Positions 1 to 8,382 of a stretch of DNA of 64,000 bases are shown here, piece by piece (the stretch's first letter is position 1; every line of letters begins with the position of its first letter). Under the pieces are notes generated by a model. It was given only the letters and a program-made list of their open reading frames with translations. It searched no databases and was not told the DNA's origin. The DNA is from Planctomycetota bacterium (GTDB lineage Bacteria > Planctomycetota > Phycisphaerae > Phycisphaerales > UBA5793). The position numbers were made by a program, and so were the translations under genes. The stretch lies in NCBI GenBank assembly GCA_013112555.1, contig JABFGK010000001.1, positions 1,958,581-2,022,580 on the forward strand. The letters run 5' to 3'.

Positions 1-154
1 ACCCACGTATGATACACCCCATGGTCCCGCCCTGCATCTTGTCGGGAACCCCCCTAATGGCAAGTCAACCCTGCGTTTCCTATTGTCCTGCCCCACCCCG
101 ACCGGGGGTGTGCCATGCACCCGGATTCACCCTGGCCACCACGGGATACAGCCC

Positions 155-1531
155 ATGAACTACACACAGATCACACCGCTCGAACGCGAGGAAATGCTCG
201 AAGCCATCGGCGTCGCCGGCGTGGATGAACTGTTCTCATCCATCCACCCTGATGACCGCCTGGCCGGCCCGCTGAACCTGCCGCCGGCTGCCTCGGAACT
301 CGAGCTCCAGAACGAACTCAATGCTCTGGCCGAGGAGAACTCCGGTGCCCATACGCATGCCTGTTTCATGGGTGCCGGCAGTTACGACCACTTCATCCCC
401 ACGCTGATCGACCAGGTTGTCGGCCGCGGCGAGTTCCTCACAGCCTACACCCCCTACCAGGCCGAAGCATCACAGGGCGCCCTCCAGGCGTTCTTCGAGT
501 TTCAGACCCAGGTCGCCGGGCTTGCTGCGCTCGATGTCGCCAACGCAAGCCTCTATGACGGTGCCACTGCCGTGGCGGAAGCCGCCATGCTGGCTGTCAA
601 TGTCAACGGCCGACGTCGAGTCCTCGTTGCCTCGACCGTCCACCCCGACTCCCGGGCCGTCCTCCGAACCTACTTCGAAGAACTTCCCGTGACGGTCGTC
701 GAGATCCCGGCCGGTCCCGACGGCATCATCGATCCCGAGGCACTCGCGCAGGCCATTGACAATGACACGGCCTGCGTCATCGTCCAGTCCCCGAATTTCC
801 ACGGCTTGATCGAGGATTGGAATGCCTGTTTCGAGGCTGCGCACAGCATTCCGAAAACACTCGGCATTGCCGTCTTCAATCCCATTGCCTGCGGCCTTCT
901 GAATCGGCCCGGAGAATGCGGGGCCGACGTCGCCGTAGCCGAAGGACAACCACTCGGAACGCCCCTCCAGTTCGGCGGGCCGTACCTCGGTCTCTTTGCT
1001 GCCAAGAACGCCTTTGTCCGCAAAATGCCCGGCCGACTTGTGGGTGAAACCGTCGATACCGACGGCCGGCGGGCCTTCTGCCTCACGCTCCAGACCCGCG
1101 AACAACACATTCGGCGTGAGAAGGCGACCAGCAATATCTGTACGAATCAGGGGTTGCTGGCACTGCGGGCCACCGTCTTCCTGAACACACTCGGGCCACA
1201 GGGGCTCGCTGAGATGGCTGAGCAGTCCTACCACAAGGCACACTACCTGGCCACCCGGATTGCCGAGATCACCGGTTTCGCGCTCAAGTACCCGGACACG
1301 CGATTCTTCAATGAGTTCGTCGTGACGTGCCCGGCCCCCGCTGCTGCCATCATTGAGGCCGCAGTCCACGAGGGCTTTCTGCTCGGCCCACCCCTCGATA
1401 CGCCGGCCACCGGTGCCCAGGGCAGTCCGAACGACCTGCTCATCTGTGCGACGGAGAAACGGTCACGGGCCGAACTCGATTCACTCGTCGAGTTCCTGGC
1501 TCGTGAGTATGGGCTGCAGACCAGCGATTGA
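155..1531 (+). CDS. gcvPA: Glycine dehydrogenase (decarboxylating) subunit 1
   Basis: N-terminal half of the split P-protein of the glycine cleavage system. With subunit 2 it decarboxylates glycine and passes the aminomethyl group to lipoyl-GcvH. The 458-residue product matches the family length (about 440-450) and opens with the family-typical MNYTQITPLEREEML. It also has the TPYQAEASQG and FGGPYLGLFA signatures of GcvPA. I chose the ATG at 155 because the extra 24 codons upstream look non-coding and homology starts here. The ribosome site is weak. The gene lies 26 nt before gcvPB on the same strand, so the two probably share a transcript. GcvT and GcvH are not in the window. Confidence 0.95.
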   Translation: MNYTQITPLEREEMLEAIGVAGVDELFSSIHPDDRLAGPLNLPPAASELELQNELNALAEENSGAHTHACFMGAGSYDHFIPTLIDQVVGRGEFLTAYTPYQAEASQGALQAFFEFQTQVAGLAALDVANASLYDGATAVAEAAMLAVNVNGRRRVLVASTVHPDSRAVLRTYFEELPVTVVEIPAGPDGIIDPEALAQAIDNDTACVIVQSPNFHGLIEDWNACFEAAHSIPKTLGIAVFNPIACGLLNRPGECGADVAVAEGQPLGTPLQFGGPYLGLFAAKNAFVRKMPGRLVGETVDTDGRRAFCLTLQTREQHIRREKATSNICTNQGLLALRATVFLNTLGPQGLAEMAEQSYHKAHYLATRIAEITGFALKYPDTRFFNEFVVTCPAPAAAIIEAAVHEGFLLGPPLDTPATGAQGSPNDLLICATEKRSRAELDSLVEFLAREYGLQTSD

Positions 1532-1557
1532 TGATGATGGGAAGGGGAATCCGGATC

Positions 1558-3138
1558 ATGAAATCAACCCACGCAGACGCGTTGACGCGGCCGGAGATAC
1601 ACACGATGGGAACAGACAAGGACGCCAACGTCACCACGGAAAACATCGTGACTGCGACGCCGCGAGGAGATCGCCCCGTTGAGCCGCTCGTCTTCGAGAA
1701 GTCGATCCCGGGACAACGAGCCGTTACGCTGCCACCGTTGGACGTACCTGAAACCGCGTTGCCTTCCGAGATCGTCGGGGGTGGATTCCCGGGTGCCGAG
1801 ATCGGCCAACTCGATCTCATGCGGCATTACACGCATCTGGCGCAACGTAACTTCTCGGTTGACGGCCAGTTTTACCCGCTCGGCTCGTGCACGATGAAGT
1901 ACAACCCCCGCATCAACGAATGGGCAGCATCACTGCCGGGATTCACCGGACTCCACCCTCTCCAGGCCGAGACCGAAACCCAGGGCCTGCTGCGCCTCCT
2001 GTTTGAACTGCGCGGCTTTCTCGAGGAAATCGCCGGGCTCGACGAAGTGTGCCTCCAGCCGGCCGCCGGCGCCCACGGGGAATACACCGCCCTGAAAGTC
2101 ATCCGGGCCTTCTACCACGATCACGGCCAGTCACAGCGCAATAAGGTCCTTGCCCCCGACACGGCCCACGGCACGAACCCCGCCTCCTGTGCCATGTGCG
2201 GTGCCAATGTCATTACCGTCCCCTCTGCCTCCGGCTACACCGATGTCGATGCACTCAAAGAGGTCATCGACCGTGAAGGCGCCGACACGATCGCTGCCTT
2301 CATGATCACGAACCCGAACACGGCCGGCCTCTTTGATTCCAAGATCACCGAGATCGCAGGGATCATGCACGAAGCCGGCGGCATGGTCTATCTCGATGGT
2401 GCCAATATGAACGCCATCCTCGGCAAGGCACGACCCGGCGACTTCGGCGTCGATGCCATGCACTACAACACCCACAAAACCTTCAGCACCCCACACGGCT
2501 GCGGCGGGCCGGGCTCCGGGCCGATTGCCGTCACCACGAAACTCGCGCCGTATCTGCCGGTCCCGCAAGTCGAGTACGATGATGTTCGGTCCATGTTCTC
2601 CCTGAACTACAACCGGCCGAAATCCATCGGCAAAGTCCGTTCCTTCTTCGGGCAGATTGGCGTTCTGATTCGATGCTGGGCCTACATCAGGTCCTGCGGG
2701 CCTGACGGGCTGCGCGATGTGGCCGAGATGTCCGTGCTCAATGCGAACTACCTCGCCTCACAACTGCACGCACGGTATGAGACGCCCTACTTCGAGCCGG
2801 GGAAGGGCAAGTGGTGCGCTCACGAGTTCATCACCGTGCCGAAGTCACTTCTGGCCCATGGGGTGACGCTGCTGGACATTGCCAAGCGCCTCATCGACTA
2901 CGGCATCCACCCGCCGACCATGCATTGGCCGGTCCATGACTGCCTCATGGTCGAGCCGACCGAAACCGAGTCGAAGCGCACGCTCGATACGTTTATTGAC
3001 GCGATGAGCCGCATCGCCGATGAGATCGAATCCCATGACGATGCGATGCACGATGCTCCTGCCGATGCACCCGTTCGCCGACTCGATGAAGTGGCCGCCA
3101 GCCGCAAACCGCGCCTGACATTCACCGACTCGCAATAA
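1558..3138 (+). CDS. gcvPB: Glycine dehydrogenase (decarboxylating) subunit 2
   Basis: C-terminal, PLP-binding half of the split glycine dehydrogenase. The motif NTHKTFSTPHGCGGPGSGP contains the lysine that forms the internal aldimine with PLP. FYPLGSCTMKYNP near residue 110 is also diagnostic. The start is uncertain: ATG 1558 follows GGAAGGGG by 10 nt, while ATG 1606 follows GGAG by 9 nt and would remove 16 non-conserved residues. An ATG cluster at 1528 overlaps the end of gcvPA. The product is 526 residues from 1558, slightly longer than the usual 480-510. A strong hairpin follows within 20 nt of the stop. Confidence 0.94.
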   Translation: MKSTHADALTRPEIHTMGTDKDANVTTENIVTATPRGDRPVEPLVFEKSIPGQRAVTLPPLDVPETALPSEIVGGGFPGAEIGQLDLMRHYTHLAQRNFSVDGQFYPLGSCTMKYNPRINEWAASLPGFTGLHPLQAETETQGLLRLLFELRGFLEEIAGLDEVCLQPAAGAHGEYTALKVIRAFYHDHGQSQRNKVLAPDTAHGTNPASCAMCGANVITVPSASGYTDVDALKEVIDREGADTIAAFMITNPNTAGLFDSKITEIAGIMHEAGGMVYLDGANMNAILGKARPGDFGVDAMHYNTHKTFSTPHGCGGPGSGPIAVTTKLAPYLPVPQVEYDDVRSMFSLNYNRPKSIGKVRSFFGQIGVLIRCWAYIRSCGPDGLRDVAEMSVLNANYLASQLHARYETPYFEPGKGKWCAHEFITVPKSLLAHGVTLLDIAKRLIDYGIHPPTMHWPVHDCLMVEPTETESKRTLDTFIDAMSRIADEIESHDDAMHDAPADAPVRRLDEVAASRKPRLTFTDSQ

Positions 3139-3155
3139 CAACCGCACGCGCAAAA

Positions 3156-3183
3156 AAGCCCACGGATCCGACTCCGTGGGCTT
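3156..3183 (-). terminator. Intrinsic terminator of the acyl-CoA dehydrogenase gene (bidirectional hairpin)
   Basis: An 11-bp perfect stem (AAGCCCACGGA / TCCGTGGGCTT) closes a 6-nt loop between two convergent genes. On the minus strand the stem runs into a six-T tract, so it is a canonical terminator for the acyl-CoA dehydrogenase. It can also end gcvPB transcription. Related CCCACGGA...TCCGTGGG hairpins occur at 53313 and 61282. Confidence 0.8.
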
Positions 3184-3218
3184 GATCTCACGATTGACGT
3201 GGGCGCTTGGCCTCAAAC

Positions 3219-5147
3219 TCACTTCAGGTCATCAAGCGACGTATACCCCGACCCGAACTGCTTGATGAAGTCCTGCGGCAACTCGCGACCGGTTCCCTGT
3301 GCATTCGGGGACTTCTCGTGGATGGCGTACTTCTCGCTCGGCAGCGAATCAATATAGCCTCGGACGACACCGATTGCCTCGCGCATCACTTCATCCACGT
3401 TATCCTTCAGACCCCGAATCTCCTCACGGGACTTGGAGTTCGCGTACTTGATGTAATACGTGCCGACCTTCATCTCATAGTCCAACTCTGCCCCGCTCAC
3501 GCCACGACGCAGTGACCGATCAAGCCGGCCCAGTGTCGCAGCCATGCCGAACAGCCAGATCGTGCACCAACTGAGTCGACGCTGAATCGTCTGCCGGGTG
3601 ATGATCTTGTCCTGATTATCCTTGAGCGCCACCTTCAGTGCATGACTAAAGTCGCGCACGAGTTCTTCGAAGATCGTCTGCAGTTCGATCAACTGCGGGC
3701 TGAGCCGGGTCACATGCGGGGCCGATGCCTTCATGCCAAGGAACATTTCAGCCCCGAGTTTCAGCCCCTTGCCCCAGAACTTCGGGTTCGCAGCCTTGTC
3801 CTTCACGTTCATCAGGTGCTCACCCAACTGCTTCGAGCCGTAGGCAAACACGAACGAATGCATGACCTCCGTCGCCCCCTCAGCGATGCGATTGATGCGG
3901 CTGTCACGCCACCCTCGCTCCAACTCGTTCTCGGTACACTGGCCGTCGCCGCCCATGATCTGGGTGGCATCGTCCATCACCATCCACCCGATCTCCGAGC
4001 AGAACAACTTGCACAGCGCCGTCTCCAGCATGATGTCCTCGTCGTTGCGGTCCATCATGCCCGTCGTCAGATACAGCACGGCCTCGGTGGCATACGTGAA
4101 GGCTGCCATCTTGACCATGTAGTCCTGGATCATCTCAAAGTCAGCGAGCGGGCGATCAAACTGGTAGCGTGTCTGGCCCCACTTGCCTGCCTGCTCGTAG
4201 GCACGCTTCGCGGCACCGAGCATCCCGGCCGACAGCGTGCAGCGCCCGTAGTTCAGGCAACTTAGCGCCAGGGCCAACCCCTTGCCTTCCTTGTGCAGCA
4301 GGTTTGCCCGCGGGACCTTGCAGTTCGTAAACCGAATGCGTGCCTGCCACGTGCCACGAATACCGACCTTCGAACGGTTGCGGCTGAAGATGTCCACACC
4401 GTCCATGTCGGGCGTGACGATCACGGCCGTCACCTTCTCGACTTCCTTGTTCTTCCGCTTGTCGAACATCTTCTGCTTCGTCATTACGGTGAACATGCCG
4501 GAATAGCAGCCTGACGTCGCCCACTTCTTCTCGCCGTTGAGAATGTAATACTCGCCGTCTTCAGAGACTTCGAGCGTTGTCTCCTGGCCGCCGGCATCGG
4601 AACCGACGTTCGGCTCGGAGAGGCAGAACGCCGATACCATCTCGGTCGCCAACTTCGGCAGCCATGCCTGCTTCTGTTCGTCCGTGCCAAAGAGGAACAG
4701 CGCGCGACAGCCGATGGACTGGTGGGCTGAAACGAGGACAGCCGTCGAGCCGCAATGCCGGCCGATCTGCTCAAGGGCTCGATTGTAACTCGTGATGCCG
4801 AACCCACCGCCGCCGTATTCCTGCGGGATGGTCATCCCCATGATGCCGAGTTCAAACAGGCGCTTGATCGCCCAGCCGGGGATGATCTCCTCCTGATCAA
4901 TCTGGACCGATGGATGCTCGTTCTCAAGATAATGAACGAGTTTGGCCAGCACTTCGTCGCATCGGGCCGTCTCTGCAGGGTCACTCTCCGGGTACGGGAA
5001 AATCAGATCCTCGCGGATATTGCCCCAGTACATGTTCTTGGCCAACCCCATCGTCTCCGGGTCCGGCCCAAGCATCTCCTGTGCCTTTTCAATCTGCTTC
5101 CGGTCAGCCTCTGAAATGCCCTTCATTTTGTCAATCGCGCTCGACAT
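3219..5147 (-). CDS. Acyl-CoA dehydrogenase (long, VLCAD/ACAD9-like architecture)
   Basis: FAD-dependent acyl-CoA dehydrogenase catalysing the first step of beta-oxidation. At 642 residues it is much longer than single-domain enzymes (about 380) and has the extra C-terminal helical region (residues about 450-640) seen in very-long-chain types. Seen in sequence: the FAD/substrate segment around AFCLSEPNVGSDAGG (residues 173-187), GLALALSCLNYGR, and RINRIAEGATEV, whose Glu423 matches the catalytic base position of VLCAD-type enzymes. The start has an excellent AAGGAG 7 nt upstream. It is followed upstream on the same strand by FadJ-like and hydratase genes, consistent with a fatty-acid oxidation group. 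Exact chain-length specificity cannot be read. Confidence 0.9.
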   Translation of the reverse strand: MSSAIDKMKGISEADRKQIEKAQEMLGPDPETMGLAKNMYWGNIREDLIFPYPESDPAETARCDEVLAKLVHYLENEHPSVQIDQEEIIPGWAIKRLFELGIMGMTIPQEYGGGGFGITSYNRALEQIGRHCGSTAVLVSAHQSIGCRALFLFGTDEQKQAWLPKLATEMVSAFCLSEPNVGSDAGGQETTLEVSEDGEYYILNGEKKWATSGCYSGMFTVMTKQKMFDKRKNKEVEKVTAVIVTPDMDGVDIFSRNRSKVGIRGTWQARIRFTNCKVPRANLLHKEGKGLALALSCLNYGRCTLSAGMLGAAKRAYEQAGKWGQTRYQFDRPLADFEMIQDYMVKMAAFTYATEAVLYLTTGMMDRNDEDIMLETALCKLFCSEIGWMVMDDATQIMGGDGQCTENELERGWRDSRINRIAEGATEVMHSFVFAYGSKQLGEHLMNVKDKAANPKFWGKGLKLGAEMFLGMKASAPHVTRLSPQLIELQTIFEELVRDFSHALKVALKDNQDKIITRQTIQRRLSWCTIWLFGMAATLGRLDRSLRRGVSGAELDYEMKVGTYYIKYANSKSREEIRGLKDNVDEVMREAIGVVRGYIDSLPSEKYAIHEKSPNAQGTGRELPQDFIKQFGSGYTSLDDLK

Positions 5148-5257
5148 CCGTCGCTCCTTACATCACATCATTCATCGGTTCGGCACAGAGAGGCCGGTTG
5201 TATCTCTGCGTATCAGTTCCCGGTGAATGCTGCACCGGGGGCCGTGTTCGTTACACA

Positions 5258-7081
5258 CTACATTCGCTTCAACGTTTCGCTTAGCAAGGCGTCTTTCAGC
5301 CACGCCCCCATACTCAGGCCGAACGTCGCAACCAGCCATACGGGCTCAAGGTTCTCCATCGTCGGCGATTGCTGACAATCGGCTCCAAACACCCCATCGC
5401 GCACTGCCTCGGCAGCCCCGTCTGCCAACGCTCCCAGCAACTGCATCTCCACCTCATCCCATGTGACCGATTCATTCCCTTGTCCTGAAGCCTGTGCCAA
5501 CGCATCACTCGCTGCCGAACTCGTTGCATCGGCAAACACCTGCTCAATACCACCGAAAAGTGCCTGGCCGTCATCATCAAACAGTGATGCCACTCGGCTG
5601 AGCCCGATCCGTTCGATCGCACGCAACGGGCCACCTGGGAATCCCAGTGCCACCGCACATCGATCAACGCGCCCCGGATCACCGGACGCAATCGCCAACT
5701 CCCATGCCTGCCCGACCAGACCTCGGAACATCCGCACCATTGCCGACGGGCCACCGCCGTACTCAACGACCGGCACCCCACCAACTGCCTTGCATAATGC
5801 CACGGCGGTACCGACGGCCGAATCACTCGTTTCTGTCCCCCGAATCACTTCGCAGCCGGGGCTCTTACCCAACGGCCATCCAGGTACGAACCCGTAGAGG
5901 CGCTCGGGATTGGTCACACTCTCGGCAATATCGCCGATCCCAAGCACCGGCGAGCACGTCACGATCACTGCATTATCCGGTGCCATCGCACTGACGGACC
6001 GCAGCAGGCTTAACTGCTCCTGCCGTACCACGCCGGCAGCCGCGATGTACATCTGCCCGTCCGTCTTCGTCTCCCCCTCACCCAGTACCGTCACGTCAGC
6101 CTTCCTCCCCAACCGCTTGGCCAGGTACTTGGCTGTCATCGAGTTGCCGGTAACCACAATCTTTTCACAGGGGGCCGGCGTCGCATCGCCAAGCGACTTG
6201 GCAAACTTCTTGAGTTGCCCGGTCCGGGCAAAGAACGCACCGAGCATCCCCTGGCACTCTGCACTCGAACGCAGATCGACCAGCGCCTGGCGCTCCTCGG
6301 TCAACCCGGCATCAAGACCGCTCTGGATCCCTGTCTCCACCGACTTGATCACACGGTCGGCTGCCGGCAGCCGTCGCATTGGTCGTGTCCGACAGCGCTT
6401 GGCCCAGACCAGACTCTTTTGTACCGCCTCGGCATTCTGTTGGATGGTGCGAGGCCGAAACGGCTTCGGGTTCTGTTCAATCAATCGGCAGGCCCGCTCA
6501 TGCAACTGCTCACCCGGCACGACCGCCTCGACCAGCCCATAGCGCAATGCGATCGCCGGCCCAAACGTCCGACCCGTTGAAATCCGCCCCAGCGCGTGCC
6601 CCGGTGCAATCACGGCTGCCAACCGCTGCGTCCCACCCCACCCCGGCAAAATACCCAGCCCGCATTCGGGCAATCCCATCGGGTACGGCCGGGCTGCCTC
6701 GGCTGCCAGTCGATATTGGCAGGCCAGGGCAATCTCCATCCCACCGCCCAATGCTGCCCCGTTGATACACGCCACCGATGGGCATGGCAGGGCTTCTATC
6801 CGGTTCAGTATCTGCTGTCCCTGGGCCAGGTAGGCATCAAGTTCCGTGTCACCCAGCCCTTGAATCTCATTCAGATCAGCGCCGGCAATAAACACGCGAT
6901 CCGAGGCCGACATGAGGACGAAGCCGGTCACCGGTTCCGTCTCTGCGTCCAGCCGATCAAGCGCCAGATCAATCTGACTCAGCAGCCAGCGGTCCATGAC
7001 GACCACCGGCATTTTGGGTTGATTTACCCACAGCGTCACTATGCCATTCGAGTCGTGTTCATACCGGAGTTCGAGTTCCAT
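5258..7081 (-). CDS. FadJ/FadB-like fusion: enoyl-CoA hydratase with degenerate 3-hydroxyacyl-CoA dehydrogenase half
   Basis: A 607-residue protein with an N-terminal crotonase domain (residues about 1-200) and a C-terminal region resembling the 3-hydroxyacyl-CoA dehydrogenase fold. The hydratase half keeps both catalytic glutamates (GGGMEIAL and LPECGLGILPG). The dehydrogenase half has lost the GxGxMG dinucleotide motif (it reads VVTGNSMTAKYL) and the catalytic HFFNP motif (it reads YGFVPGWPL). I infer an active hydratase and an inactive or structural second half. It is shorter than FadB/FadJ (about 715). ATG 7081 was chosen because it follows GGGGA and begins at the domain boundary. The upstream 40 codons show no homology. 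It lies between the acyl-CoA dehydrogenase and a second hydratase gene. A separate intact dehydrogenase lies at 14276. Confidence 0.82.
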   Translation of the reverse strand: MELELRYEHDSNGIVTLWVNQPKMPVVVMDRWLLSQIDLALDRLDAETEPVTGFVLMSASDRVFIAGADLNEIQGLGDTELDAYLAQGQQILNRIEALPCPSVACINGAALGGGMEIALACQYRLAAEAARPYPMGLPECGLGILPGWGGTQRLAAVIAPGHALGRISTGRTFGPAIALRYGLVEAVVPGEQLHERACRLIEQNPKPFRPRTIQQNAEAVQKSLVWAKRCRTRPMRRLPAADRVIKSVETGIQSGLDAGLTEERQALVDLRSSAECQGMLGAFFARTGQLKKFAKSLGDATPAPCEKIVVTGNSMTAKYLAKRLGRKADVTVLGEGETKTDGQMYIAAAGVVRQEQLSLLRSVSAMAPDNAVIVTCSPVLGIGDIAESVTNPERLYGFVPGWPLGKSPGCEVIRGTETSDSAVGTAVALCKAVGGVPVVEYGGGPSAMVRMFRGLVGQAWELAIASGDPGRVDRCAVALGFPGGPLRAIERIGLSRVASLFDDDGQALFGGIEQVFADATSSAASDALAQASGQGNESVTWDEVEMQLLGALADGAAEAVRDGVFGADCQQSPTMENLEPVWLVATFGLSMGAWLKDALLSETLKRM

Positions 7082-7528
7082 GTCGTGATTCCCCAATGGC
7101 GCAACAGCAGCGTGCCAGACCTGCCTCTGCCTGCCGTGCAGATGGTTATCTTCACGCTCATGGTACCGACGACCGGTATCCCCCCACAAACGGGCAAACA
7201 CCCCAAACTGCCTTCAGTTTGATTTGCCTGTGGTGAATCCGAGGATCATGCATGAGCGCGGCGTTGATACGGAATGTCCCGTCAGGGTGCAGGAGAATGA
7301 GTGTCAACTGAGTGATACCTACACCCCCCCCGAGGGTGGCGCGGATTGCCCGAGCGCAGCGAGGGAAACCCGTGTATCGTCCCTCCTCCACCGTCATCCC
7401 AGAGTTGGGGCCTGCTTACACCGCCACCACCGGTGGCGGCTTTACCAGCCCGTGGCATTCACACCCCCGGCTTGATCATCGAACGAGGCATCATCCGCAA
7501 ACAGTTCGCGGGGGATATCCGACGCAAC
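7082..7528. other. Intergenic region with hairpins, no gene seen
   Basis: About 450 nt without a convincing coding frame. It contains an eight-C run near 7323, a text shared with other intergenic regions (GCGCAGCGAGGGAAACCCGTG near 7355), and a perfect 8-bp hairpin CCGCCACC/GGTGGCGG at 7421-7439 downstream of the hydratase gene, without a clear T tract on the minus strand. Confidence 0.5.
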
Positions 7529-8285
7529 TCACTTCTTCCCAAACATTGCTGCCAAGCGCGATTGCGCTTCCTCATCCTGCACGATCCGGGCCGACAACTC
7601 TGCTGCATCATCCAGGACTTGATCGTTGAGAGAACCCTCCAACTCATTGAGCCATCGCTTCGTTGCTGCCATTGCCGTCGGTCCCCCCTCGTGCCAAGCG
7701 ACGCGCGCAGGCCATCGCGCCCGGGCAGACATCATCCATATCAACCAGATGCGTCACCAGCCCGTACTCATACATCTCCTCGCCCCGCAAAGTCCCGCCG
7801 GCCAGCAACAACTGCCGCGCTTTCCCGCTCCCGATTCGCCACACGAGCCACGGGGCCACGACTGCCGGGCAGATGCCCAGGTCCACTTCCGGGTACCCGA
7901 TTTTCGAGTCCGGGTGTGTAAACGAGAAGTCGCACACACACATCAACCCGCACCCGCCGCCGATTGCAGCCCCTTGCACACGGGCAATAAACGGCTGCGG
8001 GGCCCGACGAATCTCGCGCATCAGCAGACTCAAGGTCTTGAGCAGGCTCCCCATCTGCTCCGGCTGCGTTCGGACTGCCTGCAAGTCCATGCCGGCACAA
8101 AATGAGCGACCCTCACCACCCAGAACCACGACGCGCACATCTTGGCGCGATGTCACTTCTTTCACCGTCGCGCGCATCTCATCAAGCAACTCCTGATTCA
8201 GCGCGTTGCGCTTGTCTGCCCGATTCAGCAGGATCTCAGCGATCGCACCATCATCATGTTCCACCACTCGTGTCAAATCACTCAT
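7529..8285 (-). CDS. Enoyl-CoA hydratase/isomerase family protein, frameshifted in this sequence
   Basis: Crotonase-fold enzyme that hydrates or isomerises enoyl-CoA. The first frame (8285 to about 7684) carries IAEILLNRADKRNALN, GEGRSFCAGMDL, the oxyanion-hole segment GAAIGGGCGL and a GYPEVDLGICPAVVAPW segment. It then runs into non-homologous residues and stops at 7644. The missing C-terminus (PTAMAATKRWLNELEG to AAMFGKK) is found in another frame ending at 7529. Deleting one G from the six-G run (complement of 7683-7688) joins them into a 251-residue protein of normal family length. A homopolymer error is the simplest explanation. A recent mutation or +1 slippage cannot be excluded. Same-strand neighbour of the FadJ-like gene. 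Confidence 0.85.
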
Positions 8286-8382
8286 TATGTATCATCACTT
8301 TCATTTCAATCAAGCCGGCTGTGGCAATCACATGCATCGCAATCGGCAGGGCGGGATCACCGCACAAGCCACCTACACTCCC

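Noticed and set aside
470..1369. Long antisense open frame (299 codons) over gcvPA
   Set aside because: Low-complexity reading produced by the opposite strand of a well-supported gene. No homology or ribosome site.
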